NCBI GenBank assembly: GCA_013115135.1 | Contig: JABANP010000069.1 | Span: 108,777-172,776 of the forward strand | DNA from: Perkinsus olseni | Lineage: Eukaryota; Perkinsozoa; Perkinsida; Perkinsidae | Reading direction: 5' to 3' | Length of the DNA stretch: 64,000 bases | Shown here: in pieces, positions 43,270 to 54,600 of the stretch | How the letters are laid out: each line of letters begins with the position of its first letter | Position numbering within the stretch: the first letter of the stretch is position 1 | Notes under the pieces: generated by a model | The model's input: only the letters and a program-made list of their open reading frames with translations | Database searches by the model: none | Told to the model about the DNA's origin: nothing | Program-made: the position numbers and the translations under genes

Positions 43270-44685
43270 CTAGCCACGTTCCGGTAAATCGAAAAGACCG
43301 GGGTCGAAGCGACTGGGGCTCCAAGAAAAATCATCCTCAACAACCCCGTCCAGAATATCATCGGCAGGGTAGGAAGCTTCCGACTCTTGTATGAGTCCCT
43401 CAAACGTCTGATGATTTCCTCCTGCATCAAGAGGCCGAAGATCTGTACCATCATCACTCTGGTGTCTCCGATTTTGGAGGAACGCTTTGAGTGCAGCTTT
43501 GGCAGCTCTCCCAGGGACAACTCCAGCAGGAGCCTCGCTGGGCCTCATTGGATACCTTATCACTCCAACAACTAGATCCACCTGCTCTGAGGACGAGGCG
43601 CGAACCTCGACATCATTCATGTAGATCCTCGACAGGTTTCTCCGAGCAAGCTCATCGGACAGGTGTCTGAAGGCCCATGTAGTTCTCCCGATGGCCACGT
43701 TGTCTCGGTGATCGAACTTGTAACAGTCGTCGAGTAGACTCGCCACAATTCTGTGAGGGCCCACCAATACTGGCGTTGCTAATCCCGGAATCCAGAATTT
43801 GAACTGGCACTCCAAATCGGTCGTAAGATTCATCGTCACCTTCGTGAAGACGAGAATAGGAAAGACGTTGTGGTAGATTCCGGGCGGCGGTGGTCTGCCC
43901 GCTAGCTTCGGCTCGATTCGACTCTTAGGTTGCCGGCGTGACCGTTTGAGAGGGCCAGAGGAAAGGTTTCCTGTTGCTGCTCTTTTCTTTCCCGGCACAC
44001 CACTAACGATCGAATGGCCATGGCCCTTGTCCCGACCCGCCCATCTCCTCCCAGAGATAGTTTCGGAACCTCCAGCAGGCAAATCAGAAGAGTTCGAGAC
44101 CTGTGATGTGGCTGTTGTGGCTGTATCGGAGATACCCTGGAAGCCTCGAGTGACCATAGAGCGCGAAGGGGCGTCCCCCGCCGTTTCGTGATGGCGTGCT
44201 CTCTCAGGAGCCTCCACGTGGACGTGAGCGCTACCCCCAGGGAGCACTCCATCAGCCTTGCGCAAGAGAAGCGTCTTGCCATCAAATACTAGTAAAATGA
44301 GAATGCCGGACCTAGTTGGACAGACCCTAATGTCACGCCAATCGAGGTGCGGAGCGAAGATGTCCGGGCGGCTTTCCTTCAGCTTCTCGAAGTTCCGGGT
44401 GAGCAGCCGCCTCTCGAGGAGCTTCTTCTGGGAATACACCAAACAACCAGCCTCGTCCGGCTCCGTTTTGTGCGGGCCAACGGAAATTGGCAGCGTCATG
44501 CCGGACGGGAAGAAGTGGAGGGACGTCATCATATCAGACTCTACCGCCACATGAATCTTCGTCAAGTTGCCGACCGCAGCTATGCTCTCGTACGTACCGG
44601 GTTCGACGGCGCTGACCCCAACGACACTGCCATTGGTGGGGACCAGTCCGAAGAAGGCGACGAGTACGAGCTCTCGCACCATCAT
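43270..44685 (-). CDS. Secreted two-module VGP protein, array member 4, 471 aa
   Basis: The ATG at 44685 opens the signal peptide (MMVRELVLVAFFGLVPTNGS). Module 1 (about 25-155) is close to that of member 3, and module 3 (about 265-380) nearly identical. The middle module is missing through an in-frame deletion between a FQGIS and a SNSS block, which in member 3 are separated by about 215 residues. The basic linker (KKRAATGNLSSGPLKRSRRQ) is kept. The tail reads DDFSWSPSRFDPGLFDLPERG and stops at 43270, earlier than member 3: homologous sequence continues below 43270 in another frame. So the WSP tail is retained but the last about 25 residues are lost. Intact otherwise. Confidence 0.87.
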   Translation of the reverse strand: MMVRELVLVAFFGLVPTNGSVVGVSAVEPGTYESIAAVGNLTKIHVAVESDMMTSLHFFPSGMTLPISVGPHKTEPDEAGCLVYSQKKLLERRLLTRNFEKLKESRPDIFAPHLDWRDIRVCPTRSGILILLVFDGKTLLLRKADGVLPGGSAHVHVEAPERARHHETAGDAPSRSMVTRGFQGISDTATTATSQVSNSSDLPAGGSETISGRRWAGRDKGHGHSIVSGVPGKKRAATGNLSSGPLKRSRRQPKSRIEPKLAGRPPPPGIYHNVFPILVFTKVTMNLTTDLECQFKFWIPGLATPVLVGPHRIVASLLDDCYKFDHRDNVAIGRTTWAFRHLSDELARRNLSRIYMNDVEVRASSSEQVDLVVGVIRYPMRPSEAPAGVVPGRAAKAALKAFLQNRRHQSDDGTDLRPLDAGGNHQTFEGLIQESEASYPADDILDGVVEDDFSWSPSRFDPGLFDLPERG

Positions 44686-45124
44686 GGCAATGAGATAACA
44701 ACACTGATGAGGAGGCAGCGGAAACGCGAAAACCTATCTTTGCACGTTTCGTGTCTCCCTTCTGAACATCAGCGCTCGCCAAGTCGTCGAGGAGAACGCC
44801 CTTCACGGTGCACCATCATGGAAACTATTGAGTGTTGAGCATGTTGTGGTGCTTTATGAATTTACATGCCGCAATGGGCGTAGAAAATCAGCAGCTTCCT
44901 CGGGGCTCAACTCGAGGATCGTCAAGGATTCCCGAATAGCCTGAAGGTTGTCACTGAACTGTCATAAAGCCGACGCCGATCCCCACGCGAGCGAGAGTGT
45001 CTCCGCCTTCAGTCGAGCCACTTTCATCCTGACCGAGTGACGCGAGTGTTATCCTGAGAAACACCGCATATCTAAGCCCGAAGCGAGCGTATCGCGAAAA
45101 AACTAGCCCGAGAGCCAGTCTCAC

Positions 45125-45490
45125 ATGCGCATGTCAGAGTCGTCATCGGCCGACCCCAAAAGCCTTTCGGATGATATATCTCCGCTAGTCGACTCCAAGA
45201 CGCTCGAAACGTCCGACGCCTCGGGCCTAACCGTCTGGACAGGCTGACGCGAGCCCATCTCCGAGTGCGCTGAAGGACAGAGGGTGCATCACAGGAGGAG
45301 ACTTTTCACGATGCTGGAAAAGATACAAAACTCATTAGGAGTTCTCATACAAGACGCCCACTGGCTACCCACACGGAAACTGGACACCACACCGCAAGCT
45401 AGTCATGAAATACTTGAGCGTATCATTGACGCCATTACTGTAGAGAATGCTTTGGTTCGTTCATCGCGCAAGGCAAATGAGGGCGGGTAG
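45125..45490 (+). CDS. Possible small gene with an in-frame TGA, divergent from VGP gene 4
   Basis: The frame from ATG 45125/45131 encodes an acidic Ser/Asp-rich segment (SESSSADPKSLSDDISPLVD) to a TGA near 45245. The same frame then reopens and runs to TAG 45488-45490 (LEKIQNSLGVLIQDAHWLPT, then HEILERIIDAITVENALV). Both halves look coding and share one frame. A pseudogene, an unseen intron of a multiple of three, or a sequencing error are all more likely than recoding. No family recognised. Confidence 0.3.
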
Positions 45491-45695
45491 AGACAACCCG
45501 ACCTCGAAGAGTCCAGGACTCTCATAAGCGTATGACATGGAAGTGATGATAATATTGCAGGTCGACCGGTGCCCACCTGCAGGCCTTTGCATCTGCGCCA
45601 CGTGGTGAGTTGGAGGTGCGCGATGCTCCGTCGGGCAGGCGCTACCCGAGTGGTCTGCTTCCGAGCCCGCCGACCCTAAAATATGAAAAATCAGT

Positions 45696-48600
45696 CTACC
45701 CAGCTGCATCGCACCGCATGTAAGACGGCGCCACAAACCACGCAGTGAAATAGGTTACTGCTTCTTCCTGAGCGCGCCTGGCTTCCTGCTCCCTCAGAGA
45801 ATGCACTTCCGCGGTTACCTGCAAATTTTATGAAGCAACTGGGGACCACAAGAAATCCTGCGCGTTCGAAGTATGCCGGTGCCATGAACCCTCACGGAGA
45901 AGACAAGCGGCAAAACCGCCACCGAAGAACCGTTCAAAATACGCTGCGCTCGCGCTGGATATGCAATTCGAGTAACGCAGCGTTTTTCAGGAATGAACTG
46001 AGATCTGACGAGCAACTGCTCGCTACAACTGATACAAAGTTCTGAGGCCTCTCAAGCAAAGAGCTTTATGCAACAGGCTGGACTGGTCCTCCACGAGAAT
46101 CCAGACTCAGTCGGTGTGGGACTGCAATCACACACACAGTGAAAAAAGTGCATTCGATTGGTGAGCGCCCCCAAAGGACCCCGACACACTGTGAGATGAC
46201 GCCTCCCTACTCACCTGCTCAAGCTTCGCCTTAGTGACTTCCAGTTGCCGCTTTAACCGTTCCAACTCAACCCGCAGCTTGCTCTCTCTTTCCTTGCCTT
46301 CCCCCTCTGCCCGGCTAGCTCTCGAAAGAGCCTACAAAAAACAGGTAAGAATGATGACATCACGAAGAAGTCTTTCTCGGCCCGCCAGAAACGAGCTACC
46401 TCCTGGGCTTCCATCGCTTTACTCTTCATCTGCTCCGCCATCCTGGCTTGTCGCTGCGCGTCCGCCCGGGCGTTTTTGAGTCGGGTCTCAGAATCATTCA
46501 TTCTGGCTTCCGCTTCGATCCCATGACACTTGGTCGCCGAAATCTCTTTTCTTAAATCGTTGATAGTCGCCTGAGAAAAACACCCATAAAATGATCACCT
46601 GTTTACGCTATCTACATAACACAAATGACCTGTGGCCCCGCCCCCGGTCTGAGGAGCTTGCATGCTTGCGTCGCTTCCCACGGTCTGGTTTGCGAGATCG
46701 TAGAAGGTCTTTTACTTTGTGTTCACTAGCTTCATCAAACTAATATACTCTGGAGGTATTAACTCTAGTCTCGCAAGTACATGGTGAAGCCAATCACCAT
46801 ACAAGCCGCAAAAGTTGAGACTTCCTCAAAGTACAAGGTTGCTACGCACAAAAGTCAAACTGCCTAAGTATATCAATGAGAGGAACTCAATAGTTTATCG
46901 ATCAGCTGCTTCATCGAAAGTGCCCTCGTTGCAGAGAGCGATAAGTGAATCCCGCACCGCTTGTGAGCGTAACCAAGTGTACTGCCCTATCTGTTCTAAT
47001 CCGTCCTCTACAAGCCCAATCTGCTCACGTTACGTTCTACTATTACGTCACACGGCACGACATAGTACGCCTCTGTCAGACCGTTCTGTGAAAGCATTTC
47101 CCATCCTAGTGTATTCTGGGCTTTCCACTACAATCAGGAGAACCCACATCTCGTGACTTTAGATCCCTCCGACAGCATTTCAGTTTAGCCACCACCTCGC
47201 TATCCGCCTCGCCTTTCCGACTTTCGCCCGCAGCCTGAAGCTCGCCACGATCACAGCAGAAAAGGAACCATCACGAATCACCTCCGCGGCGAGCAGGGCT
47301 CGCTCCTTTTCCTTCACAGACTCTCGTGCGACTCTGAGTTCCTCGCGCAGTGCGCGTATTTTGATCTCTTGCTGACTGAAGCGAAGACCCAGCTTGGATG
47401 CTCGACAGTTGCCCGATGAGAGGACGCTGCCATCCGCCACCCCACTTGGCCTTTTGCTTAGTCCGTCGCAATTCTTCGACCCTCTCCGTCATCTCATCCA
47501 TCATATTAGCCTTATCGATTCTTTCAGTTTCTATTACCTACAAAGACAGTCCATGCAACACAGAGTATTCCTAATCTACCTCCCATCCGAGAACGGGCGG
47601 CGACGAGCGATGCCGCGCGGGAGGTCAAAAAAAACAAAACGACGCAAAAAAGCGAAAAATACGCAGAAAAAACACCCGCGAATTTCTTGCCTTGTTCAAC
47701 CGGCGCAACTCCTCATTAGCATCCGCCAGCCTGCGACTCGTCTCCACCCGAGCCACCCGTTTCTCCTCTCGACACTCGGTCAAGTCCCTCTTCAACTGCT
47801 CCCTCTCATTACGCAGATTCCCGATTTCCTATCGAGCCAAAAATCATACCAATACCCGTCCCTTGGCGGAGGAGGGTACCTCTCTGAGCGTTCTGACTGT
47901 TTCCAGATGCCATGGGTTGCCGGATGACGCCTTAGGAGCGATCCTGGACGGCGGTGGCGCTGTCACCATCACCATGCGGCTTCGGGGAGGTGAGGAGGAT
48001 TGCGATCGGATTAGGTTGGCCGTCATCTTCTGAAGCAGGAAGCACGTGACATCAGAAGTCGAGCAGTTTCCACTCCGTCAAGAATACTCTCTCGACCACA
48101 GAGTGCTCATCATATCCGAGCTCAATTCAGGATATAGCCAGGGAATCAGTATGCCGCTATCGATGGCATCGATACAGCAGCATCGGCTCGATGCTGCTGG
48201 TATTAACGATACAGTAGTGTACTTCACCCCAAGCAGTATCGAGACTAGTACACCACACAACCGAGAGTAATACCACAACGATCGGAAACTATAGCGCACT
48301 CGATTGTATACCAGAGTCAGGGAGTCGGTACACTATCTCATTTCAACCCGACTCATAGAATGCCGAATCCTCAAGGATAATTTCAGTCGGCAGCGATGAG
48401 CAGCAATCCATGACCGTTATGATAGAATCCCCTCACCTCTGCCTTGCCAAGTACTGCGGCCAGTCTGTCCGTCATCATCCTCTCCTCAAGACTCAAGCTG
48501 CTGCTGCTGGACACAGCCAGCCGACGCGTCGTCTGCACCCCTCTCGTACGGCATTTGAGTCGACTCTCCGCAGCCATCAAACTCGCCTTCAGCTCCTGAC

Positions 48601-51600
48601 CATCCTATCATCATCACCGATACCCGACAGAGTTTCTACCTCAACCTCCTTATTAAGACCGTGAATGACCCGCTGGGACTGACAGCAACTCCGTTCACTC
48701 GTAGCCAGGACTTGATGGCTGTCGTCTGCGGACGGCCCTCCACGCAGGAACCCGACACACTGATCCCACCGAGTGCTCTCCGTAATTCACAAATTTCCTT
48801 CCGAAGTTGAGGACACTGTAGACAAGCAGGCGGGGCACCTCAAGAAGGGACAACAACCCAACGTCCAATCCCGTCTATCGCCTCCCGAGCTGAAGCTAGT
48901 AATACCCTCAATCGAAGTCCATCTCGCTACTCCAACTCTCGCCTCCAAAGTCGCGACTTCGACCCTATATAAAATGGCACGGTCGGAGATCGATTCGTAA
49001 GAGCCGCTCCTCACTGCGTTCCCTCGGCCATCGTGTCCATAGCGGTCTGACAGCCGACCGTCCACAACGCTGTGTTCTCGGTTTGAACGCCTCCATCACT
49101 GGTTAGCAGCTCGATCGTTTGCGACGCCACGGACTCCAGCTTAGACAACTCTGAGCTCAACACAACCGAGAGCCGCTACATCAGTCATCTCGAGACCGTG
49201 GTTCCCCTCGGCGAACCTCTCGGCAACTCAGAGCGGAGTGATAGGATCAGTTCCCCGCCGCCACCACTACTCTCTGTATCAATCGACTTGGTCGTGAGCT
49301 GCGCTTTCGCCTCCGCCAGCCTGTCAGTAACGTCCTTGTACCTGTATGAAGAACAGCATGAAGACACCGCAGTACCGGCAGCTATAGCGGAATTAATGCC
49401 ACACTAATACTGAATCGAATGCTTTCCTGTAGCCACATCAACAACTTCGGTGGCACGCATGGCCATATACAAGATAGAGCTGGACAGCCTGTGCGCGTCA
49501 ATCCTCAGAACTATCACGGCAAGGGCAATAACTCCCTCGATGGACGGTAGACAGAGGGTGAAAGCTATCTTCGAACGGCCCCGTGTATTGATGGCATACG
49601 TGCAAGAGAGGCCCCCCTCCTCGGTAAGTCGGGGAATTAGACAGTACACGATCCAAGCGAAAGTACATCATGACGTGTGATGGCTCTTCATTCCGTCACG
49701 CCAGCTATCGCCGCTCCCCAGGCCTGTTATCTAATTCCCGCTCACTTCCGATGCATCAGCCTCTGCTGGTCGGCCATGAGCTCAACCCTCCTCAGTACAG
49801 CGTCGTATCGATGGACATGCTCCTGCGCACGGAGCCTTCCCGAGTCGCCCTGTAATGACAGCCGTACTCACCTGGACGCGGGACTCTACCAAGCGCTCGA
49901 TCTCCTTGTCTCTAGCTGCCTCTGCCTCCTTGGGTTCCTCTTGCTGATGCTCCTCGCCGCTCGCACAGCGATGATGCTCTGAGGCACTCGTCCCGCTACT
50001 CCTACTGGATAAAATTGGTTCCCTCATCAGACGAAAAGTTGTCGCGTTTCCACTCAGTCCCTACCCAGACGGCTCAATTATCTTACCAGATATTAAGCAC
50101 GTCTCATTCTCTCTAAGCAGGAGGAACTACTCATCCCTGATTAACTACAAAGCAGTAGAAGGCCCGGACCGCGTTAGTCGAACACCTTAGGCCGGTTATC
50201 AGCCGCCGGTACTTTACAGCAAGAGAGAAACGACGACAACAGCCAATTCGTTTAGGTCCATCAATTTCGTGTACACACATTCATGGTCGAGCCACGAGCC
50301 CTGGAGGCTGTCCCGCAATCAACCTCATACAAAGATTACTATAACCGGTATCATCATCCGGAAAATAGTATCATTCCATCAGCACTCTCGTCGCAGAGTT
50401 GCCCACCCGCAGTTGTCTTCTTGCTTATGTCCCCGGCCATAGCCTCGCACGCAGTGAGCAGCAGTCGCAGATCGGCCGACGAGATACTGTTGGGTGAGCG
50501 TCCCTTCTTTGTGGTGCTGCTGATTGTACTGACAAAACGATGATGCGCGGACAAGGAGGTCCGGAGCATGTGAGAGTGACGGCGCCCCCGATCACTCCGG
50601 TTGGCGCTCCCGCGTGAGACTGAATCAGAACGAAGTCTTCAGGCTGACAGATTTTGATAGCGAGAACTCTCGTTACAAGAATTGATAGGCTAAAATAGTG
50701 GTAGTTACCAATAGCAATGAGTAAAATTATGCCGCCTGCAATACAGCGAGGTGCCGCTCCGGCAAGTTAGTATGACTTCTACTACGCATGCCAGATTGAA
50801 TCCAACTATTTTCTGGGATCGAACTTCGATCGATTAGTTCACTGGGATAACCAATCAACCAACTTCCAGAGATAATGCATTCAATCGTCAATCCGACCTT
50901 CACTTTCAGAAAGCATCTAGTGCAATCATCAATGTAGTGAGTGGATAGTACCCACCTCTCCACACTCTGCTGAATCCTATTCAAGACTCTCAGAAGGGCA
51001 CGCTCGACTGCCACACCCTCATTCGGCGTCGAAGGAGATGAGCCCTGTAGGAGAAGGATGACCTGAGTGCACCTGATGGGGCCTTCCGGAGGGGGCTGTC
51101 TAACCTGTCGCTGGGCCGCTAGAATCCTCTTCAGCTTCCTTTTATCAGTTTTCGACGGACTAGCTGCTGCTGTTGGCCCATCATCCTTTTGGGAGAGGTC
51201 CGCTTCCCCCCGCTCGAACCTGTATTTCCGTTGAATTGGTCGGTAAAAACGGTGTTGTACCGGACTGGTACGATGGTTAGCGGGGACAAACAGGAGGTCC
51301 CGGGTTCGATCCGAGGTTGAAGCATCGCCGCAAACGCATACCAGGCCGAAGGAAGTGCAGAGAGAGTCGAGCACCATAGCTCACCTAGCCAGTTCACCAC
51401 ACACCCTCTGCAGAGCTACCAGGGCGTCAGATTCGCTGCCCTCCACCGAGACCGCTTCCATGCACACAGCCAAGCGCCTGATGATAAAGCCGCTGCTACG
51501 ACTGCCCTCGAACGCCCTGCCCGGCTGTACTTCCGAAGCTGCTCCATCTGCAGCTTCAGCCTCGACGACTCCGCTGCATGGCCTTCTATCGTGGCCGCGG

Positions 51601-54600
51601 AGACCTGGAAAAGCGCCAGTGAGACGAGACCGGTCATCGCCTCTGGTCATCGCACAGCCCGCTCTGCCTCCAGCTTCTCCTGCAACTCCGTTATTTCCTT
51701 TTCGAGATCTATCCGAGCCCTAGCCAGCTCACCTTTGCGAAGGACCTATCAAGGATTCATCTGCGCGCTCCGAAATGTTGCTACAGATGAGCGAGAAGAA
51801 TACCTCCACGGTCGGCTAAGGTCGGGCGGGCGTCGGATGGCTACGAAATACTGTGTTCTAAAGCCGTGCTGCTTTCCTAGTCTGCGGAGGTGGCATAGGG
51901 CTATGATCACCCTACGTTTGCCACTCAGACAGAAAAGACTTCTGGCTGATCTCGCCCATTACCGAGCAGAGCAATCGCCTCACTTATATTTCCACACATA
52001 GAGAATACAATTATAGTAGAAGGTCAGAGGCAGGACGGGAGTACAAGGAACGACTTAGTTATACTATGTTACCATACCACACCTCGCCCTAATCGCCCTA
52101 TGACCTTCAATGTCATACACATCAGCCGAGCGCCCTTCACGTTAACAACCTTCATGGTTGGACTGTGCCGTCAACGTTCAGGATACACCGGCTTCAGTTT
52201 GTTTTCTCTTCCCCATGGCTCAAACTGATGTGTATCCGGTCCGAGATCAGCTCTCAGCCCGATGTTGTGGCGTGTCCCCTATACATACATTAGAAGGTTG
52301 ACCTTTCGGTGGAGAGTGCACGAGACTCAAAACGATGAACGACAAAGCTCATTCGCAATATGTTACAATACCACACCTCACCCGCATCTTCCTGCATTCC
52401 ACCTCTACTCTCGCCGAGATAACCTCCTCAATATCATCTCCCGACGCCATCACCTCCAGCGACACCGAGCTCGGATGGGACGCCACAACGGGAGGAGCTG
52501 TGACGTTCTCCTTATCCAGCTCGACCGCCATGCTCGACAGAGTCATCTGAGCCACAGGCTCCCTTCCCGTTGCAGCCATGGTCCACCGTACTTCAATCAA
52601 AGAGAACTTCTCCAGCAGCTGTCGGAGTCTGGGGTCCTCCTCATTCAAGATGCGCTCAGCCTCTGGGTCGTGCAACCTTGAAAAGGAAGCTTCACGTACT
52701 GGACATAGTCGTCTGCTCAGCCCGAGTGCATTTGGGCTCAATCACAGCAAAGCACTAGCGTCGAGTGGCGAAAATCGCCAGAGAACCAACCAGCTGGACT
52801 ACCAGTCTACTCGTACAACTAGTACCGTACTAGTCCAATTAGTCCCGTTAAAAACTTTTGTTGCCTCTAGACTGAGACAAAAGCCACGAATCCACTAGCC
52901 AGGCCTGGTTGGCAGATCATCGCAGTCCCCACAAGAAATAACAATACAGGGCAATTATGTCTTGTAATTGGAATGAGTACTAGACTAAGACAGAAGCCAT
53001 GATACTTGTTCTACATCGTACCCTACGATACCTATTCTTATGGCTATTGTTGCTCCTTCCTATGCTCCAACACGCACTCACGAGACACCGATGCTTCATA
53101 CCAGAATGGTAGCCCTCTCATTAGCATACCGCCACGACCCTCAACAACGATTTTGTGGAAAATAACGAATCATTCGTACTCGTCCGCTTCTTCCCTTTTG
53201 TTGCCATCATCGTTTCGCTATCATCACCCGAAGGTCGTCCCGTCTGCGCTTATACTACGATCAAGTTACACCACATAATGACAACTAAGCCCCCTTACGA
53301 AATAATACAACATTGTAGACTTCCTCCAGTTTCTCAGAGGCTACATAACGTGGCATTCATGGCATGTAACGTCGTGTGCATGGAGAGTGAACGAAGTATA
53401 CAGGAACGAAGCTAACACTCGTTTGCCTTAGTGAATTTTCCGAACCTAGACGAGATTAAGGTATCAATAATATATTTAGTAATATACGATGTGATGTTAC
53501 CAATTAGAAGTTCGGGCCCGCTGAACATAGTCCAAGACTAGCGGGAAAATCGGTCAAGATTTTCCGCAATTTTTCTTGTGCGACCGGGTTTTAACTACAA
53601 CATGCTTATGAGAGCAGGGTTTGAGAAAGTAACTCGTCTTAGTTCCTCTCAGTTCTCGCGCTGAGCAGTTTCACTTTCTGTAGATCGCGCCTACTGTATT
53701 CCATCCTACTTTCGCTCCGCTCCCAGCCGCTCCTTCAACATGTTATTTTCCGACCGCAAGGAGTCAATTCGCCTGAGAAAAGATCAACAGCAGCCCCCAA
53801 CGGATCGTGGCTCTCGCCTGCTGTAGTCCAGAAGGCGCGTCGTGATGCCCTCCAAGGCCTTCTTGTACACTGCCTCAGCTGAACCGTCGTCAACTGCCAC
53901 TAAGTGAAACCCTAATCCGAACAGCGACACCGAAGGCGATGCTCACCTCCTGGCGATATCGGTCTTTCAGTGGACGCCCGCTCCTCTTCATCCTTCCTCG
54001 GAGTCTTATCGCTCTGCATGCTCCTCGACAGAACCGCCAGCTCGACACGACACTGATGCCAGCCTGAGTGCATGACGCCAAGATATCCAAGGTTGGCTGC
54101 TGCATAACATACCCGCCAAGGCCTTCCCCAGAGATTCCCTCAGCAGTCTGTTAGTATCCCTCATACCCTTCCACCTCGCCCCCTCCTTAGAGACCACTCC
54201 CGATGGTCCATGGGCAACGAGAGCCATCAGCGCTTCCTCGCTACACCGCCAGTTCCGCCACCACCTGTCAAGCTACTGCGTGAAAGCAAATCAACCACCT
54301 TACCGTTCGAGAAGGGTCTGCAAGCGTTGAGCCTTGGCCTCCTCCTTCCACAGCCGCTCAGCCGTGGCCAGCAGCAGCTCCCCCACATCGGGCTTCCCAG
54401 GCATGCCGCTGAGGACCTCGTCCAGCGCCGTCGGAGGTGTGAACTGGTGGACCGGAAGAGCTCAGCGGAGCGATTCATGGATGATTCCGCACCTCAGGAA
54501 GGGTCTGCGAGATTGCCTCCAAGCCTCTTTCAAAGGAGCCAACCTGACTGAGCATCCTCTCCACTTGGCACTTGTGTAGTCGAGCCATCTCATCAATCTG

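Noticed and set aside
45125..45490. Selenoprotein with UGA-encoded selenocysteine
   Set aside because: No recognisable redox motif around the TGA and no SECIS-like hairpin seen downstream; simpler explanations exist.
47394..47927. 177-codon plus-strand ORF
   Set aside because: Ser/Pro/Arg-rich shadow of minus-strand coiled-coil exons; it crosses their donor and acceptor sites and has no motif.
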